A stretch of 14,417 nt of DNA from Muribaculaceae bacterium (GTDB lineage: Bacteria; Bacteroidota; Bacteroidia; Bacteroidales; Muribaculaceae): positions 46,376 through 60,792 of the forward strand of contig JABUUJ010000015.1 in NCBI GenBank assembly GCA_021443235.1, given 5' to 3'. Below the pieces are notes generated by a model that saw only the letters and a list, made by a program, of their open reading frames with translations, had not been told where the DNA came from and made no database searches. Below, piece after piece: positions 7,301 to 14,417 of this stretch; position 1 is the stretch's first letter, and the number at the start of each line of letters is the position of its first letter. The translations under genes and the position numbers were made by a program.

Positions 7301-7331
7301 CAAAGGTGGAGATTTTTTTTGGTATTTGCAA
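7301..7331 (-). promoter_or_regulatory. Bacteroides-type promoter candidate for the ATPase (and perhaps the whole polysaccharide operon)
   Basis: On the minus strand TTG (7331-7329) is followed by 20 bases and CACCTTTG (7308-7301). This matches the Bacteroidales -33/-7 pattern TTTG-N19-21-TAnnTTTG except for C in place of T at the first base of the -7 box and a shortened -33 box. The expected RNA start near 7294 would leave a leader of about 35 bases before the ATPase ATG at 7260. I see no similar site in the wza or wzc gaps. Confidence 0.5.
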
Positions 7332-7416
7332 GGGTTTTGGGGGTATTTTTTGTTAATTGTTTTAACATTTTAGGGGTTATTTAGTTGTTTTAGAATATTT
7401 TGATTTCGGAAAGCCA

Positions 7417-7461
7417 TTACGCGAAGTGCGTAACGCAGACTGCGTAACGCGAAGTGCGTAA
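7417..7461. repeat. Tandem 14-bp GC-rich hairpin repeat
   Basis: Three units lie end to end: cgcgaagtgcgtaa (7420-7433), cgcagactgcgtaa (7434-7447) and cgcgaagtgcgtaa (7448-7461). Units 1 and 3 are identical. Each can fold: TTACGC-GAAGT-GCGTAA at 7417-7433 is a 6-bp stem with a 5-base loop, and ACGCAG-A-CTGCGT at 7433-7445 is an almost perfect palindrome. It stands out as a GC-rich island in AT-rich spacer. REP-like dispersed repeat, protein-binding array or transcript-end structure are all possible. Confidence 0.8.
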
Positions 7462-7595
7462 AATTGTGTGGTCGTCATGACTACGGAGAGTTGTATAAAT
7501 TCAACTTAATGTGGTATAATTATTAGTGCAATATGGTCTATTTGTTGGGTTTAAATGTTAAATGTGGGAGAGTGACGAAAATAGTGGGGGATATT

Positions 7596-7627
7596 TTTGC
7601 TTAAATTAATGATTTTTATTACCTTTG
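7596..7627 (+). promoter_or_regulatory. Bacteroides-type promoter of the secreted-protein operon
   Basis: TTTG at 7596-7599, a 20-base AT-rich spacer and TACCTTTG at 7620-7627 match the Bacteroidales sigma-ABfr consensus (TTTG, N19-21, TAnnTTTG) exactly. Transcription should start near 7634, giving a leader of about 165 bases before the ATG at 7800. No second match was found closer to the gene. The complete match argues for strong expression. Confidence 0.8.
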
Positions 7628-7799
7628 CAGCTCAAAAACTCAGCGGCATGCCATGCGGTGTTGTCAAGCTGTGTTGTTGGCGTTCGGCGCGATGTTGTTT
7701 TGCTTTTAGGAAAAATACCAGTTACGCTTACAGCTGATGGTTCGTTGAATTTATAAATTATTGAGAATTATTTACTTACTATAAACTAATTTATCAATT
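7628..7799 (+). promoter_or_regulatory. Long 5' leader of the secreted-protein operon
   Basis: About 165 transcribed bases lie between the predicted RNA start and the first ATG. The first part (about 7640-7730) is GC-richer, with the palindrome ggcatgcc and repeated tgttg words. The last 50 bases before the ATG are A/T-rich and unstructured, typical of Bacteroidota translation starts without a Shine-Dalgarno site. I do not recognise a known riboswitch or leader peptide. Confidence 0.4.
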
Positions 7800-10019
7800 A
7801 TGAGAAAAAACATTTACTCGTTTGCACTCATGTGCATCATGCTCGTTGCCAGCGTTGCAACAGCTTATGCTCAGGCAAGTTGCGCAGTTGACCCCACCCC
7901 GGGTTCGGTAGTCAACAGCCTGAAGCGTGTGACTTTGACCTATGCCAGCGGCACAGTGGCCGACTTTGGTTCAAAGTATCAGGAGATTACCGTTACTGGT
8001 GGCTCGCTCGAGGCTCCCGTAGTGTGCACTCTTGAGTATGGCACCTCTGACAACCAGCTGAAGATCACCTTCAGCGAGATTACCGAGAAGGGCAACTACA
8101 CTGTAAACGTTCCCGCCGACGCTATTACCGTTGACAACGTTTCACAGGCAGCGTTCACTATCGACTACACCGTGGGTCAGGACATCGCCTCGGGCTCGAC
8201 CATCATTCCCGCTCCCGGCAATGTGAAGTGGCTCGACCAGATTGTGTTCTACAACACCGTTGTTGAGGGCTTGGGCAAGAGCCTGAGCGCAAACAACATG
8301 GTTCACCCCACCATCACCGACCCCGCAGGCAACACCGCCAGGATGCAGAGCGTGTATGACTACCAGATTGGCGCCGGCAAGTATCGCTACAACATTTGCA
8401 AGCTTGCTGCAGCTCCTGGCGAGTACACAATCACCTTCCCCGAGCAGAGCCTGTACTTCACCGACGAGTTCTATCAGAAGCAGTACATCCCCGCTTGCAG
8501 CTTCAAGTTCAACGTGCAGGGCGGCACATTGACCAATGTGACCAGCACACCCACAGGCAGCGTTACCGAGTATAAGACCATGACCGTTACCTTCCCCGAC
8601 TACACCAGCATCAAGGGTAACTACACCGGCAACATCTACATCTGGAAAGAGGGTAAGGAAGAGAGCTATGTATCTTCACTATTAATCAACAGTGGCAAAA
8701 TTGAAGGCAACACCTTCAGCTACACCTCTTACAGCAGCATCATCGAGCCCGGTCACTACTATGCGACCTTCCCCGAGGGATGCTTCCTGCTGGGCGCCAA
8801 CGAAGAGCCCTGCACTCCGTTCCTCGTTGAGTTTGACATCGTAGATCCCGCTCCCACCCCCATGGTAGTTACCGTTCCCGAGACTGGCGTGTTCAACAAG
8901 TGCACCATCACATTCCCCGAGAAGGAATCGGTTGAGCTTGGCTCACCAAGCGTTTATATGATTCGCGAGAAGGACGACAAGAGCGGCTATATTACAGTGT
9001 GTGGCGCATACACAAGCGGTTCTTACAGCAAGGTAGCAGGCAAGGACAACGCCTATGAGGTTAAGTTCAACGGCCTTGCCACCGCCAGCGGCGAGTATAA
9101 GATTGTCGTTCAGAAGTACTCGTTCACCTACGAGAACGGCTACAACGCACAGGACACCATCGCATTCCAGCACACCACACCCGCGCCCATAGCAATGACC
9201 ATCAGCCCCGCCGATGGCAGTGCGCTCGACAAGATTCAGAAATTTGAGGTATCGTTCGACACCCAGAAGACCGTTATCGTTAACCCGACACTGCAGAACA
9301 AGACCTCGACACTCTATGTAGGTGCCGAGCTCACCCCGTCGCAGTGGGGTGGCTATACTAACTCGCAGGCTGGTTCGGCCTCTAACTACACCGCTGTAGA
9401 GGGCAAGCCCAACACCTTCTCGTTCACACTCAGCAGCGCCGTTATCAACAAGGACGACTACACCCTGCTGATTCCCGCAGGCATCTTCATCGTGGGCGAC
9501 GACGAGACCTTCAGCGCTGCCGGCGAGTTCCACTACTCTTGCACTGGCGAAGGTCTTGACAAACTCAAAGTTAACCCCGACTATGTGGTAAAAGCACTTC
9601 AAGACGTGTCTATCACCTTCATCAACGAGACAGCTATTTCGTTCAATGGACAATATGCCAACGTAACCCTCTACAAGGAGGTTGAAGGTCAGACTTGGGC
9701 CACATGGCTGGAGAGTGTTTATGCTAACCAGGGCATGACCATTAACGGCAACACCGCCAACATCCACCTCTCGAAGCAATACACCGACCCCGGTCATTAT
9801 TACATCGCCATCAGCCAGTACTCGTTCTTCATGAGCGACGGCACTACCGCCAGCACACCGCAGAATGTGTACTTCGATGTTGACCCCGTTACCGCTGTTG
9901 AGGAGGTTAACGTAGTTCCCGCCAGCGACAACCGCATCTTCAACCTGCAGGGTATCGAGCTCAAGAGCATGGACGCTCCTGGCATCTATATCCAGAACGG
10001 CAAGAAGGTGGTTAAGTAA
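7800..10019 (+). CDS. Secreted protein of six Ig-like repeats with a T9SS-like C-terminal tail
   Basis: A 739-residue secreted protein I do not recognise by name. A signal peptide (MRKNIYSFALMCIMLVASVATAYA, cut near residue 24-25) is followed by six beta-rich repeats of about 100-115 residues: about 28-125, 134-240, 246-349, 355-460, 465-581 and 589-695. Each opens with a P-x-x-G-x-V-like turn and a vtF strand (TPGSVVNSLKRVTLTY, ADGSALDKIQKFEVSF). Each closes with G-x-Y-x-i-x-P (PGEYTITFPEQSLYF, PGHYYATFPEGCFLL, KDDYTLLIPAGIFIV). The final 32 residues (NRIFNLQGIELK...GIYIQNGKKVVK) resemble the short T9SS type A-like sorting tail of Bacteroidales. It is first in a plus-strand operon, 55 bases before the C10 protease from that gene's preferred start. 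Surface adhesion, glycan binding or serving the protease as partner are inferences. No catalytic motif is visible. Confidence 0.85.
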   Translation: MRKNIYSFALMCIMLVASVATAYAQASCAVDPTPGSVVNSLKRVTLTYASGTVADFGSKYQEITVTGGSLEAPVVCTLEYGTSDNQLKITFSEITEKGNYTVNVPADAITVDNVSQAAFTIDYTVGQDIASGSTIIPAPGNVKWLDQIVFYNTVVEGLGKSLSANNMVHPTITDPAGNTARMQSVYDYQIGAGKYRYNICKLAAAPGEYTITFPEQSLYFTDEFYQKQYIPACSFKFNVQGGTLTNVTSTPTGSVTEYKTMTVTFPDYTSIKGNYTGNIYIWKEGKEESYVSSLLINSGKIEGNTFSYTSYSSIIEPGHYYATFPEGCFLLGANEEPCTPFLVEFDIVDPAPTPMVVTVPETGVFNKCTITFPEKESVELGSPSVYMIREKDDKSGYITVCGAYTSGSYSKVAGKDNAYEVKFNGLATASGEYKIVVQKYSFTYENGYNAQDTIAFQHTTPAPIAMTISPADGSALDKIQKFEVSFDTQKTVIVNPTLQNKTSTLYVGAELTPSQWGGYTNSQAGSASNYTAVEGKPNTFSFTLSSAVINKDDYTLLIPAGIFIVGDDETFSAAGEFHYSCTGEGLDKLKVNPDYVVKALQDVSITFINETAISFNGQYANVTLYKEVEGQTWATWLESVYANQGMTINGNTANIHLSKQYTDPGHYYIAISQYSFFMSDGTTASTPQNVYFDVDPVTAVEEVNVVPASDNRIFNLQGIELKSMDAPGIYIQNGKKVVK

Positions 10020-10074
10020 TACTGGCTTAGCCTTTAGAATGCAATAATCCACTCGATTGCTACATATTGAAAGC

Positions 10075-12324
10075 ATGAAAAGGACAATCGTTCTTACTAT
10101 AATGTCTGGAATGTTATCGGTCGCTATGGCCGGTGGCATTCCAGCCGTTTCTAAGGCACTGCTGGCACAGCCCAGAACAGTGGCCTATGACCGTGTTGCC
10201 GTCGACGGCGCCACCCACATCACAGTGAGCAACCTCACAGCGCGAAAGGGCTTTGTGCTCACCTGCGGCGACGAGATCGTGGGCTACAGCACCGAGGGCA
10301 GCTTCTCGCTACAGGACGCTCCTCCCGCTATGCTCGACATGCTCGAGGCAATGGCGGCGGCACCCGCAAGCGTGCAGGCCGACGGCAAGACCTGGACTCC
10401 CGTGGCTCCGCTGCAAAGCGCCAGCGGCACGATAATGTGGAACCAGGACTCGCCGTTCAACGACCAGTGTCCCATGTTTGACATGAACGTGCGCTGCCCG
10501 TCGGGCTGCGTAGCCACCGCGATGGCACAGGTGATGTACTATCACCGCTGGCCCGAGGTGGGCACCGGACAGCACACCTACTACCCCGTTGTGATGTCGG
10601 GCAACCCATTGTCGGCCGACTTTGGCAACACCCACTACAACTGGAACGCCATGCTCCCCAACTACTTCATGGGCTTGAGCGCCGAGGGCTATACCGAGGC
10701 TCAGAGTCGCGCAGCCGTGGCACAGCTGATGCTGCACTGCGGCGTGGCGGTCGACATGGTGTATTACTCATCGAGCGGTGCCACCGACACCGACGTGCCT
10801 CCTGCGCTGGTCAACTACTTCAAGTATGACCCCTCAATGGCCTATCGCATGCGAGAGCACTATGCCACCAACGACTGGCTCGACATCATCAACCGCGAGC
10901 TGCTCGACGGACGCATGATTCTGGCATACGGACGCGCACAGTCGGGCGGACACGCCTACGTCTATGACGGCATGGACACCAACGGTTACATCCACGTGAA
11001 CTGGGGATGGGGCGGCATGAGCAACGGCTACTTTGCCACCTCGGCGCTCACCCCGGCATCGCAGGGAATTGGCGGCAGCGACGGCGGCTTCAACTACTCG
11101 CAGCGCATCATCACCGGCATCAAGCCGCTGGGCGCCGCAGCAGGTGAGCTGCACGTAGAGCTCACCTCGACCGAGGGACTCACGGCCGGCAAGGCCAAGA
11201 TTGCCCAAGGCGGCGAAGTGACGATGAAACTGTCGGGCAAGGTGACCAACCGCGGCTGGCAGGACTCGCAGTTTGACTACGCTCTGATTCTGCTCAAGCA
11301 TAATGGCGACACAGCATGCATTGTCGAGGGTCCTAAGGCCGTAACGCTGGCTGTGGGCGCAACGGGCTATGCCCCCAGCTTCGGCACCATCACACTGGGC
11401 ACACTGCCCGAGGGCGACTATGTGCTTTATCCCGCCTGTCGCACCAGCGGCGGTAGTGGCGCATGGCAGCGCATCCGCGACTCCTATATAGGCTATCCCA
11501 ACTATCTGAACGTAACCAGCACCGCAAGTAACATAGCGTTTGCAGCGCCCGACTACTTCGACCTGCGCGCTACCGACACCGAGGTGCCAGCCACCATCTA
11601 TGCCTCAACACCCACCCTCATCACCACCATGGTAACCAACGAGGGCGATGTGGAGTATCACGGCGAGGTAAAGGCTGTGCTCAAGAAAGGCACCACAACT
11701 GCCGCCACAACAGCCAACTACATCATCGACCTGAACCCTGGCGAGTCGACCAGTATCAAGTTTACCGATGCCTTCAGCGTGGCCGAAGGGGCCTACACGC
11801 TCACGCTCGTCAACGATGACGGACAGGCCATCAGCTCGGTTTACAACGTCAATGTGGTGAGCGCACCCGCTCCCGCCAAGGTGGTTTCGACCCAAGAGGT
11901 TGTGATGACCAGCGCCAAGATGGACCAAATGACCGCTGTGGCACACGTCAAGGTTGACGGCACAGGAATGTTCAAGGGGCTGCTCTACGCCTTCATCTAC
12001 ACCGCCGACGGTAAGGTGCAACGAGGCTGCCTCTTCCCCGAGTATGTGTCGCTTGAGGGCAACACCGCCGAGGTAACGCTCAACGGCAACTTCGAGAACG
12101 GCGAGCTGGGCAAGACCTATGCCGTGCGCCTCGCCACCTACGACAGCCGTGGCTTTATCCTCCTCGACGACGCCCTGTCGTCATCGACATTCACACTCGA
12201 CGACATCAGCGCCACAACCGACATCAACGTTGACAACGCACAGTATGACTACTACGACCTGCTGGGTCGCAAAGTAACACCCGAACACGCCAAATCAACC
12301 AGAACAATAAAAGTAAAACGATGA
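10075..12324 (+). CDS. Peptidase C10 family secreted cysteine protease (streptopain/interpain-like)
   Basis: 749 residues from the Met at 10075; the upstream in-frame ATG at 10057 would put six extra residues before the signal peptide (MKRTIVLTIMSGMLSVAMA), so I reject it. Residues about 30-100 look like the C10 prodomain, which keeps the enzyme inactive (GFVLTCGDEIVGYSTEGSFS...APPAMLDMLEAM). The catalytic domain (about 115-352) has the nucleophile Cys145 in CPSGCVATAMAQVMYYHRWP and His293 in GGHAYVYDGMD, followed by the conserved NWGWGGMSNGYF. About 390 further residues form beta-sandwich domains, and the protein ends with a short tail YYDLLGRKV...TIKVKR similar to Bacteroidales sorting tails. 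It is much longer than streptopain, as in PrtT/interpain relatives. The catalytic pair is intact. Its stop codon overlaps the next gene's ATG, suggesting translational coupling. It likely acts at the cell surface or outside the cell on host or microbial proteins; the substrate is unknown. Confidence 0.93.
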   Translation: MKRTIVLTIMSGMLSVAMAGGIPAVSKALLAQPRTVAYDRVAVDGATHITVSNLTARKGFVLTCGDEIVGYSTEGSFSLQDAPPAMLDMLEAMAAAPASVQADGKTWTPVAPLQSASGTIMWNQDSPFNDQCPMFDMNVRCPSGCVATAMAQVMYYHRWPEVGTGQHTYYPVVMSGNPLSADFGNTHYNWNAMLPNYFMGLSAEGYTEAQSRAAVAQLMLHCGVAVDMVYYSSSGATDTDVPPALVNYFKYDPSMAYRMREHYATNDWLDIINRELLDGRMILAYGRAQSGGHAYVYDGMDTNGYIHVNWGWGGMSNGYFATSALTPASQGIGGSDGGFNYSQRIITGIKPLGAAAGELHVELTSTEGLTAGKAKIAQGGEVTMKLSGKVTNRGWQDSQFDYALILLKHNGDTACIVEGPKAVTLAVGATGYAPSFGTITLGTLPEGDYVLYPACRTSGGSGAWQRIRDSYIGYPNYLNVTSTASNIAFAAPDYFDLRATDTEVPATIYASTPTLITTMVTNEGDVEYHGEVKAVLKKGTTTAATTANYIIDLNPGESTSIKFTDAFSVAEGAYTLTLVNDDGQAISSVYNVNVVSAPAPAKVVSTQEVVMTSAKMDQMTAVAHVKVDGTGMFKGLLYAFIYTADGKVQRGCLFPEYVSLEGNTAEVTLNGNFENGELGKTYAVRLATYDSRGFILLDDALSSSTFTLDDISATTDINVDNAQYDYYDLLGRKVTPEHAKSTRTIKVKR

Positions 12325-14417
12325 AAATCAAGACTATCATCCTCACATTAGCCTTGATGTGCGCTGGCAGCATCACAGCGCAGCACATGCCCGAGCGAGT
12401 GCCCGGCGAGCTGAGCAAGCTGCCCGAAGTGACATTCAAGGCCAGCAACGCTATGCGTGCACAAGGCGCCACCACCGCAAATGTGGTGCTCGACCAACCC
12501 GCAAGGAGCCGCGACCTGGTGAAACAAGTGCCTGCGGCCGATGCCAGCCAGTTTACTGGACGCACACTCTATGGCTGCCTCATCAACAGCACGTTGTGGG
12601 GCGGATACAGCATCACCGATGTGCCTTACGGCATCTACTCATTTGAAATCAACTCGGGCAACAACCCCGCCGCCCACATCACCGATATGGGCTACGGTTT
12701 CAAGGCCGCTGCCTGGGGACGCGACCGCCACTACGGCATCATTCCCCTCAATGTGATGGGCATCATTAACGGAGCTCGCAACATCACCATCGACACCAAG
12801 AACTGGAAAGAGGTGAAAAACACCATGTGGGACACCTCCTATGGCACCTACTCGCTCATAGCCTGCGCAATGGCCTATGACATTACCGACGACACGTTCT
12901 ACGCGTTCCAGTATGAAGAAGACCTGAGCGGTCTTAACTGGGTGAAAGTGAACGTAGAGACCGACCAGTTTGAGCCCATCGCCGCCTATCGTGGCAGGAC
13001 AATTGTGCTCGCCCTGGCCGCCACATCGGGTGGCGAGATGTATTACATCGACGGCGCCGGTGACCTCTACACCATCAACAAGCGCAACGGACGCACCTCG
13101 CTCGTGGGCAACACTGGTGTTACTCCCACCGCCTACGACCAGTGCATGACCTATGACGGCAAAACAGGCACATTCCTGTGGGCAGCACAAAGCACCGACG
13201 GAAGCGTGCTCTACAGCGTAGACCCCGCAACCGCCGAGGCCAAGCAAGTGATGAAATTCAAGAACAACGAGCAGTGGGTGAGCCTGTACATGACTACCAG
13301 CGAGGCTCCCGCCGAGGCTCCCGCAGCCGTAAGCCGTGCGCAGATGAAATATGCTGCTCCCGGTTCGCTTGAGAGCACCATCACCTTCACCGTTCCGTCA
13401 AAGACCTTTAGCGGCAGCACACTCACCGGCAACGTGAACCTGAACGTGTGGCTCGATGGTGAGAACCTCAAGGGCGAGGACGTAGCTCCCGGCACTGCCA
13501 TGAGCATTCCCAACACCCTCACCGAGGGCAACCACTATGTGTGCATCACCACCGACAACGCAGCAGGATTCTCGCCCGTGCGCTATATATACCAGTATGC
13601 GGGCTACGACACTCCGCTCGCACCCACCGAGGCAACCCTCAGTGTGGCTGGTGGCAACAACTCGCTCACATGGAAGGCCCCCACAGCGGGCATCAACAGC
13701 GGCTATATCGACGCTGCAGCGCTCACCTACAACGTGGTGCGCTATCCAGGCGCCGTGACTGTGGCAACCGGCATCAGTGCCACCAGCTTCAGCGAGCCCA
13801 CACCCGGCGACATGCAGTCCTACTATTATCGCGTGACAGCCATCAACGGCACCCACGAGAGCGCCTATGCCGAGAGTAACCACGTGCTGTGCGGCGACTC
13901 GTTCAGCATCCCCTACAAGCAGGACTTCAACGACATGTCGGTATTCACCGACTTCTTCACCGTAGTAGATAACGACGGCGACGGCAACAGCTGGCGCAAG
14001 GGTTACACCAACGAGGTGCGCATCGACTACATCAAGAATGGCAAGGACGCCGACGACTGGCTCATCACTCCGCCCATCAAGATGGAAAGCGGCATGAAGT
14101 ATCGCTACCACATGAACATGAAGACCTTCACCCCGGCCTATCCCGAGAATTTTGAGATCTACATAGGTACCGACCGCACCGACCTGAACTCGTTCAGCCT
14201 CATCAAGAGCGAGAAGGACTTCACCGAGATCGCAAGCGCCTTTGGCGACTACACCTGCGACTTCTTCGTCGACGAGAGCAAAGACTACTTCATGGCTGTG
14301 CGCTACTGCTCGACACTCGACATGAACTCGTCGCTCATCATGATCAAAGAAGTAGGCGTTGACGCTGTGGGCAACGCGCTCGCACCCGCACAGGTCGAGA
14401 ACCTCACCATCACCCCC
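12321..14417 (+). CDS. Large secreted multidomain protein with choice-of-anchor J and FN3-like domains (3' end outside window)
   Basis: An open frame of 699 codons starts at ATG 12321, inside the protease stop (ATGA), and runs to the last base without a stop. It has a signal peptide (MKIKTIILTLALMCAGSITA) and a pro-like region. Residues about 179-315 resemble part of a beta-propeller (ACAMAYDITDDTFYAF, EMYYIDGAGDLYTINKRNGR, GSVLYSVDPATAEAKQV). A short EAPAEAPA linker and an Ig-like domain follow, then an FN3-like domain (about 434-521). A choice-of-anchor J/cleaved-adhesin-like domain begins at about 527 (SFSIPYKQDFND, DNDGDGNSW, DDWLITPPIKM). The visible part ends where another FN3 seems to begin (LAPAQVENLTITP). 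These domain sets are known from Bacteroidales surface proteins, including the adhesin regions of gingipains. No protease motif is seen in the visible part. It is probably a cell-surface adhesin or binding partner of the C10 protease; the missing C-terminus should show a sorting tail. Confidence 0.85.
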   Translation, partial: MKIKTIILTLALMCAGSITAQHMPERVPGELSKLPEVTFKASNAMRAQGATTANVVLDQPARSRDLVKQVPAADASQFTGRTLYGCLINSTLWGGYSITDVPYGIYSFEINSGNNPAAHITDMGYGFKAAAWGRDRHYGIIPLNVMGIINGARNITIDTKNWKEVKNTMWDTSYGTYSLIACAMAYDITDDTFYAFQYEEDLSGLNWVKVNVETDQFEPIAAYRGRTIVLALAATSGGEMYYIDGAGDLYTINKRNGRTSLVGNTGVTPTAYDQCMTYDGKTGTFLWAAQSTDGSVLYSVDPATAEAKQVMKFKNNEQWVSLYMTTSEAPAEAPAAVSRAQMKYAAPGSLESTITFTVPSKTFSGSTLTGNVNLNVWLDGENLKGEDVAPGTAMSIPNTLTEGNHYVCITTDNAAGFSPVRYIYQYAGYDTPLAPTEATLSVAGGNNSLTWKAPTAGINSGYIDAAALTYNVVRYPGAVTVATGISATSFSEPTPGDMQSYYYRVTAINGTHESAYAESNHVLCGDSFSIPYKQDFNDMSVFTDFFTVVDNDGDGNSWRKGYTNEVRIDYIKNGKDADDWLITPPIKMESGMKYRYHMNMKTFTPAYPENFEIYIGTDRTDLNSFSLIKSEKDFTEIASAFGDYTCDFFVDESKDYFMAVRYCSTLDMNSSLIMIKEVGVDAVGNALAPAQVENLTITP

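Larger units (their letters stand above)
7261..7799. other. 539-base AT-rich divergent intergenic region
   Basis: The region lies between the divergent ATPase and Ig-repeat protein genes. From left to right it holds a minus-strand promoter candidate (7301-7331), a T- and G-rich stretch, a 14-bp hairpin repeat (7417-7461), an 8-bp palindrome GTCATGAC (7474-7481), a small inverted repeat agttg/caact around 7490-7505, the plus-strand promoter (7596-7627) and a leader of roughly 165 bases to the ATG at 7800. I see no convincing open reading frame, tRNA or known riboswitch in it. Confidence 0.7.

Noticed and set aside
7417..7461. CRISPR or att-site array
   Set aside because: Units are only 14 bp, directly adjacent and without spacers; no cas, integrase or tRNA gene is nearby.
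7491..7520. E. coli-like promoter ttgtat-N18-tataat on the plus strand
   Set aside because: The -35 matches at only three positions, and Bacteroidota housekeeping sigma uses the TTTG/TAnnTTTG pattern, which is found intact downstream at 7596-7627.
10057..10074. Upstream start for the C10 protease
   Set aside because: It adds MLHIES before an otherwise standard signal peptide; the Met at 10075 gives the expected basic n-region and hydrophobic core.
8943..10139. 398-codon antisense open frame opposite the Ig-repeat gene
   Set aside because: Its translation is low-complexity Val/Leu/Gly-rich with no domain motif, and it mirrors the codon pattern of the plus-strand gene, which has a signal peptide, repeats and a sorting tail. 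It is a shadow of biased codon use.
13302..13325. 12-bp direct repeat gaggctcccgcc/gaggctcccgca
   Set aside because: It encodes an EAPAEAPA interdomain linker, in frame; ordinary Pro-Ala linker duplication rather than a mobile or regulatory element.

Overview
The window looks like chromosomal DNA from the phylum Bacteroidota, order Bacteroidales; a gut Muribaculaceae- or Prevotella-like genome is my best guess. The reasons are a matching Bacteroides-type promoter (TTTG, 20-base spacer, TACCTTTG) at 7596-7627, the absence of clear Shine-Dalgarno sites, a peptidase C10 (streptopain/interpain-like) gene, secreted proteins with Bacteroidales-style C-terminal tails (NLQG...GIYIQNGKKVVK), and a choice-of-anchor J domain. 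The family placement is inference; no marker gene is present. Genes are GC-rich and the spaces between them are AT-rich.

Left half (1-7260), minus strand: a capsule/exopolysaccharide export module. In transcription order it runs: AAA/STAND-like ATPase (7260-6127), Wza-like outer-membrane export lipoprotein (6039-5227), Wzc-like co-polymerase/tyrosine autokinase (5158-2855), Wzy/O-antigen-ligase-like membrane protein (2810-1512) and Wzx-like flippase (1378-92). It ends in a perfect 19-bp inverted repeat (10-66) that probably terminates transcription. Together they would flip lipid-linked repeat units (Wzx), polymerise them (Wzy), control chain length by cyclic tyrosine phosphorylation (Wzc) and export the polymer (Wza). 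No glycosyltransferase lies in the window. The wzc/wzy and wzy/wzx junctions are filled with short tandem repeats (6-, 7-, 8- and 9-bp units); one array supplies the wzy stop codon and another ends 12 bases before the wzx start.

Middle (7261-7799): an AT-rich divergent intergenic region. It holds a probable minus-strand promoter for the ATPase, a three-unit 14-bp GC-rich hairpin repeat (7417-7461) and a strong plus-strand promoter followed by a leader of roughly 165 bases.

Right half (7800-14417), plus strand: three consecutive genes for secreted proteins, very probably one operon. They are a 739-residue protein with six Ig-like repeats and a sorting-type tail, a peptidase C10 cysteine protease with an N-terminal prodomain and C-terminal beta domains, and a large multidomain protein that starts inside the protease stop codon (ATGA overlap) and runs off the window end. 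The last has a propeller-like region, Ig/FN3-like domains and a choice-of-anchor J domain. I read this as a secreted protease/adhesin cassette. No fully unknown machinery is visible. The most unusual signals are the repeat-filled junctions of the polysaccharide operon and the three-gene secreted cassette.
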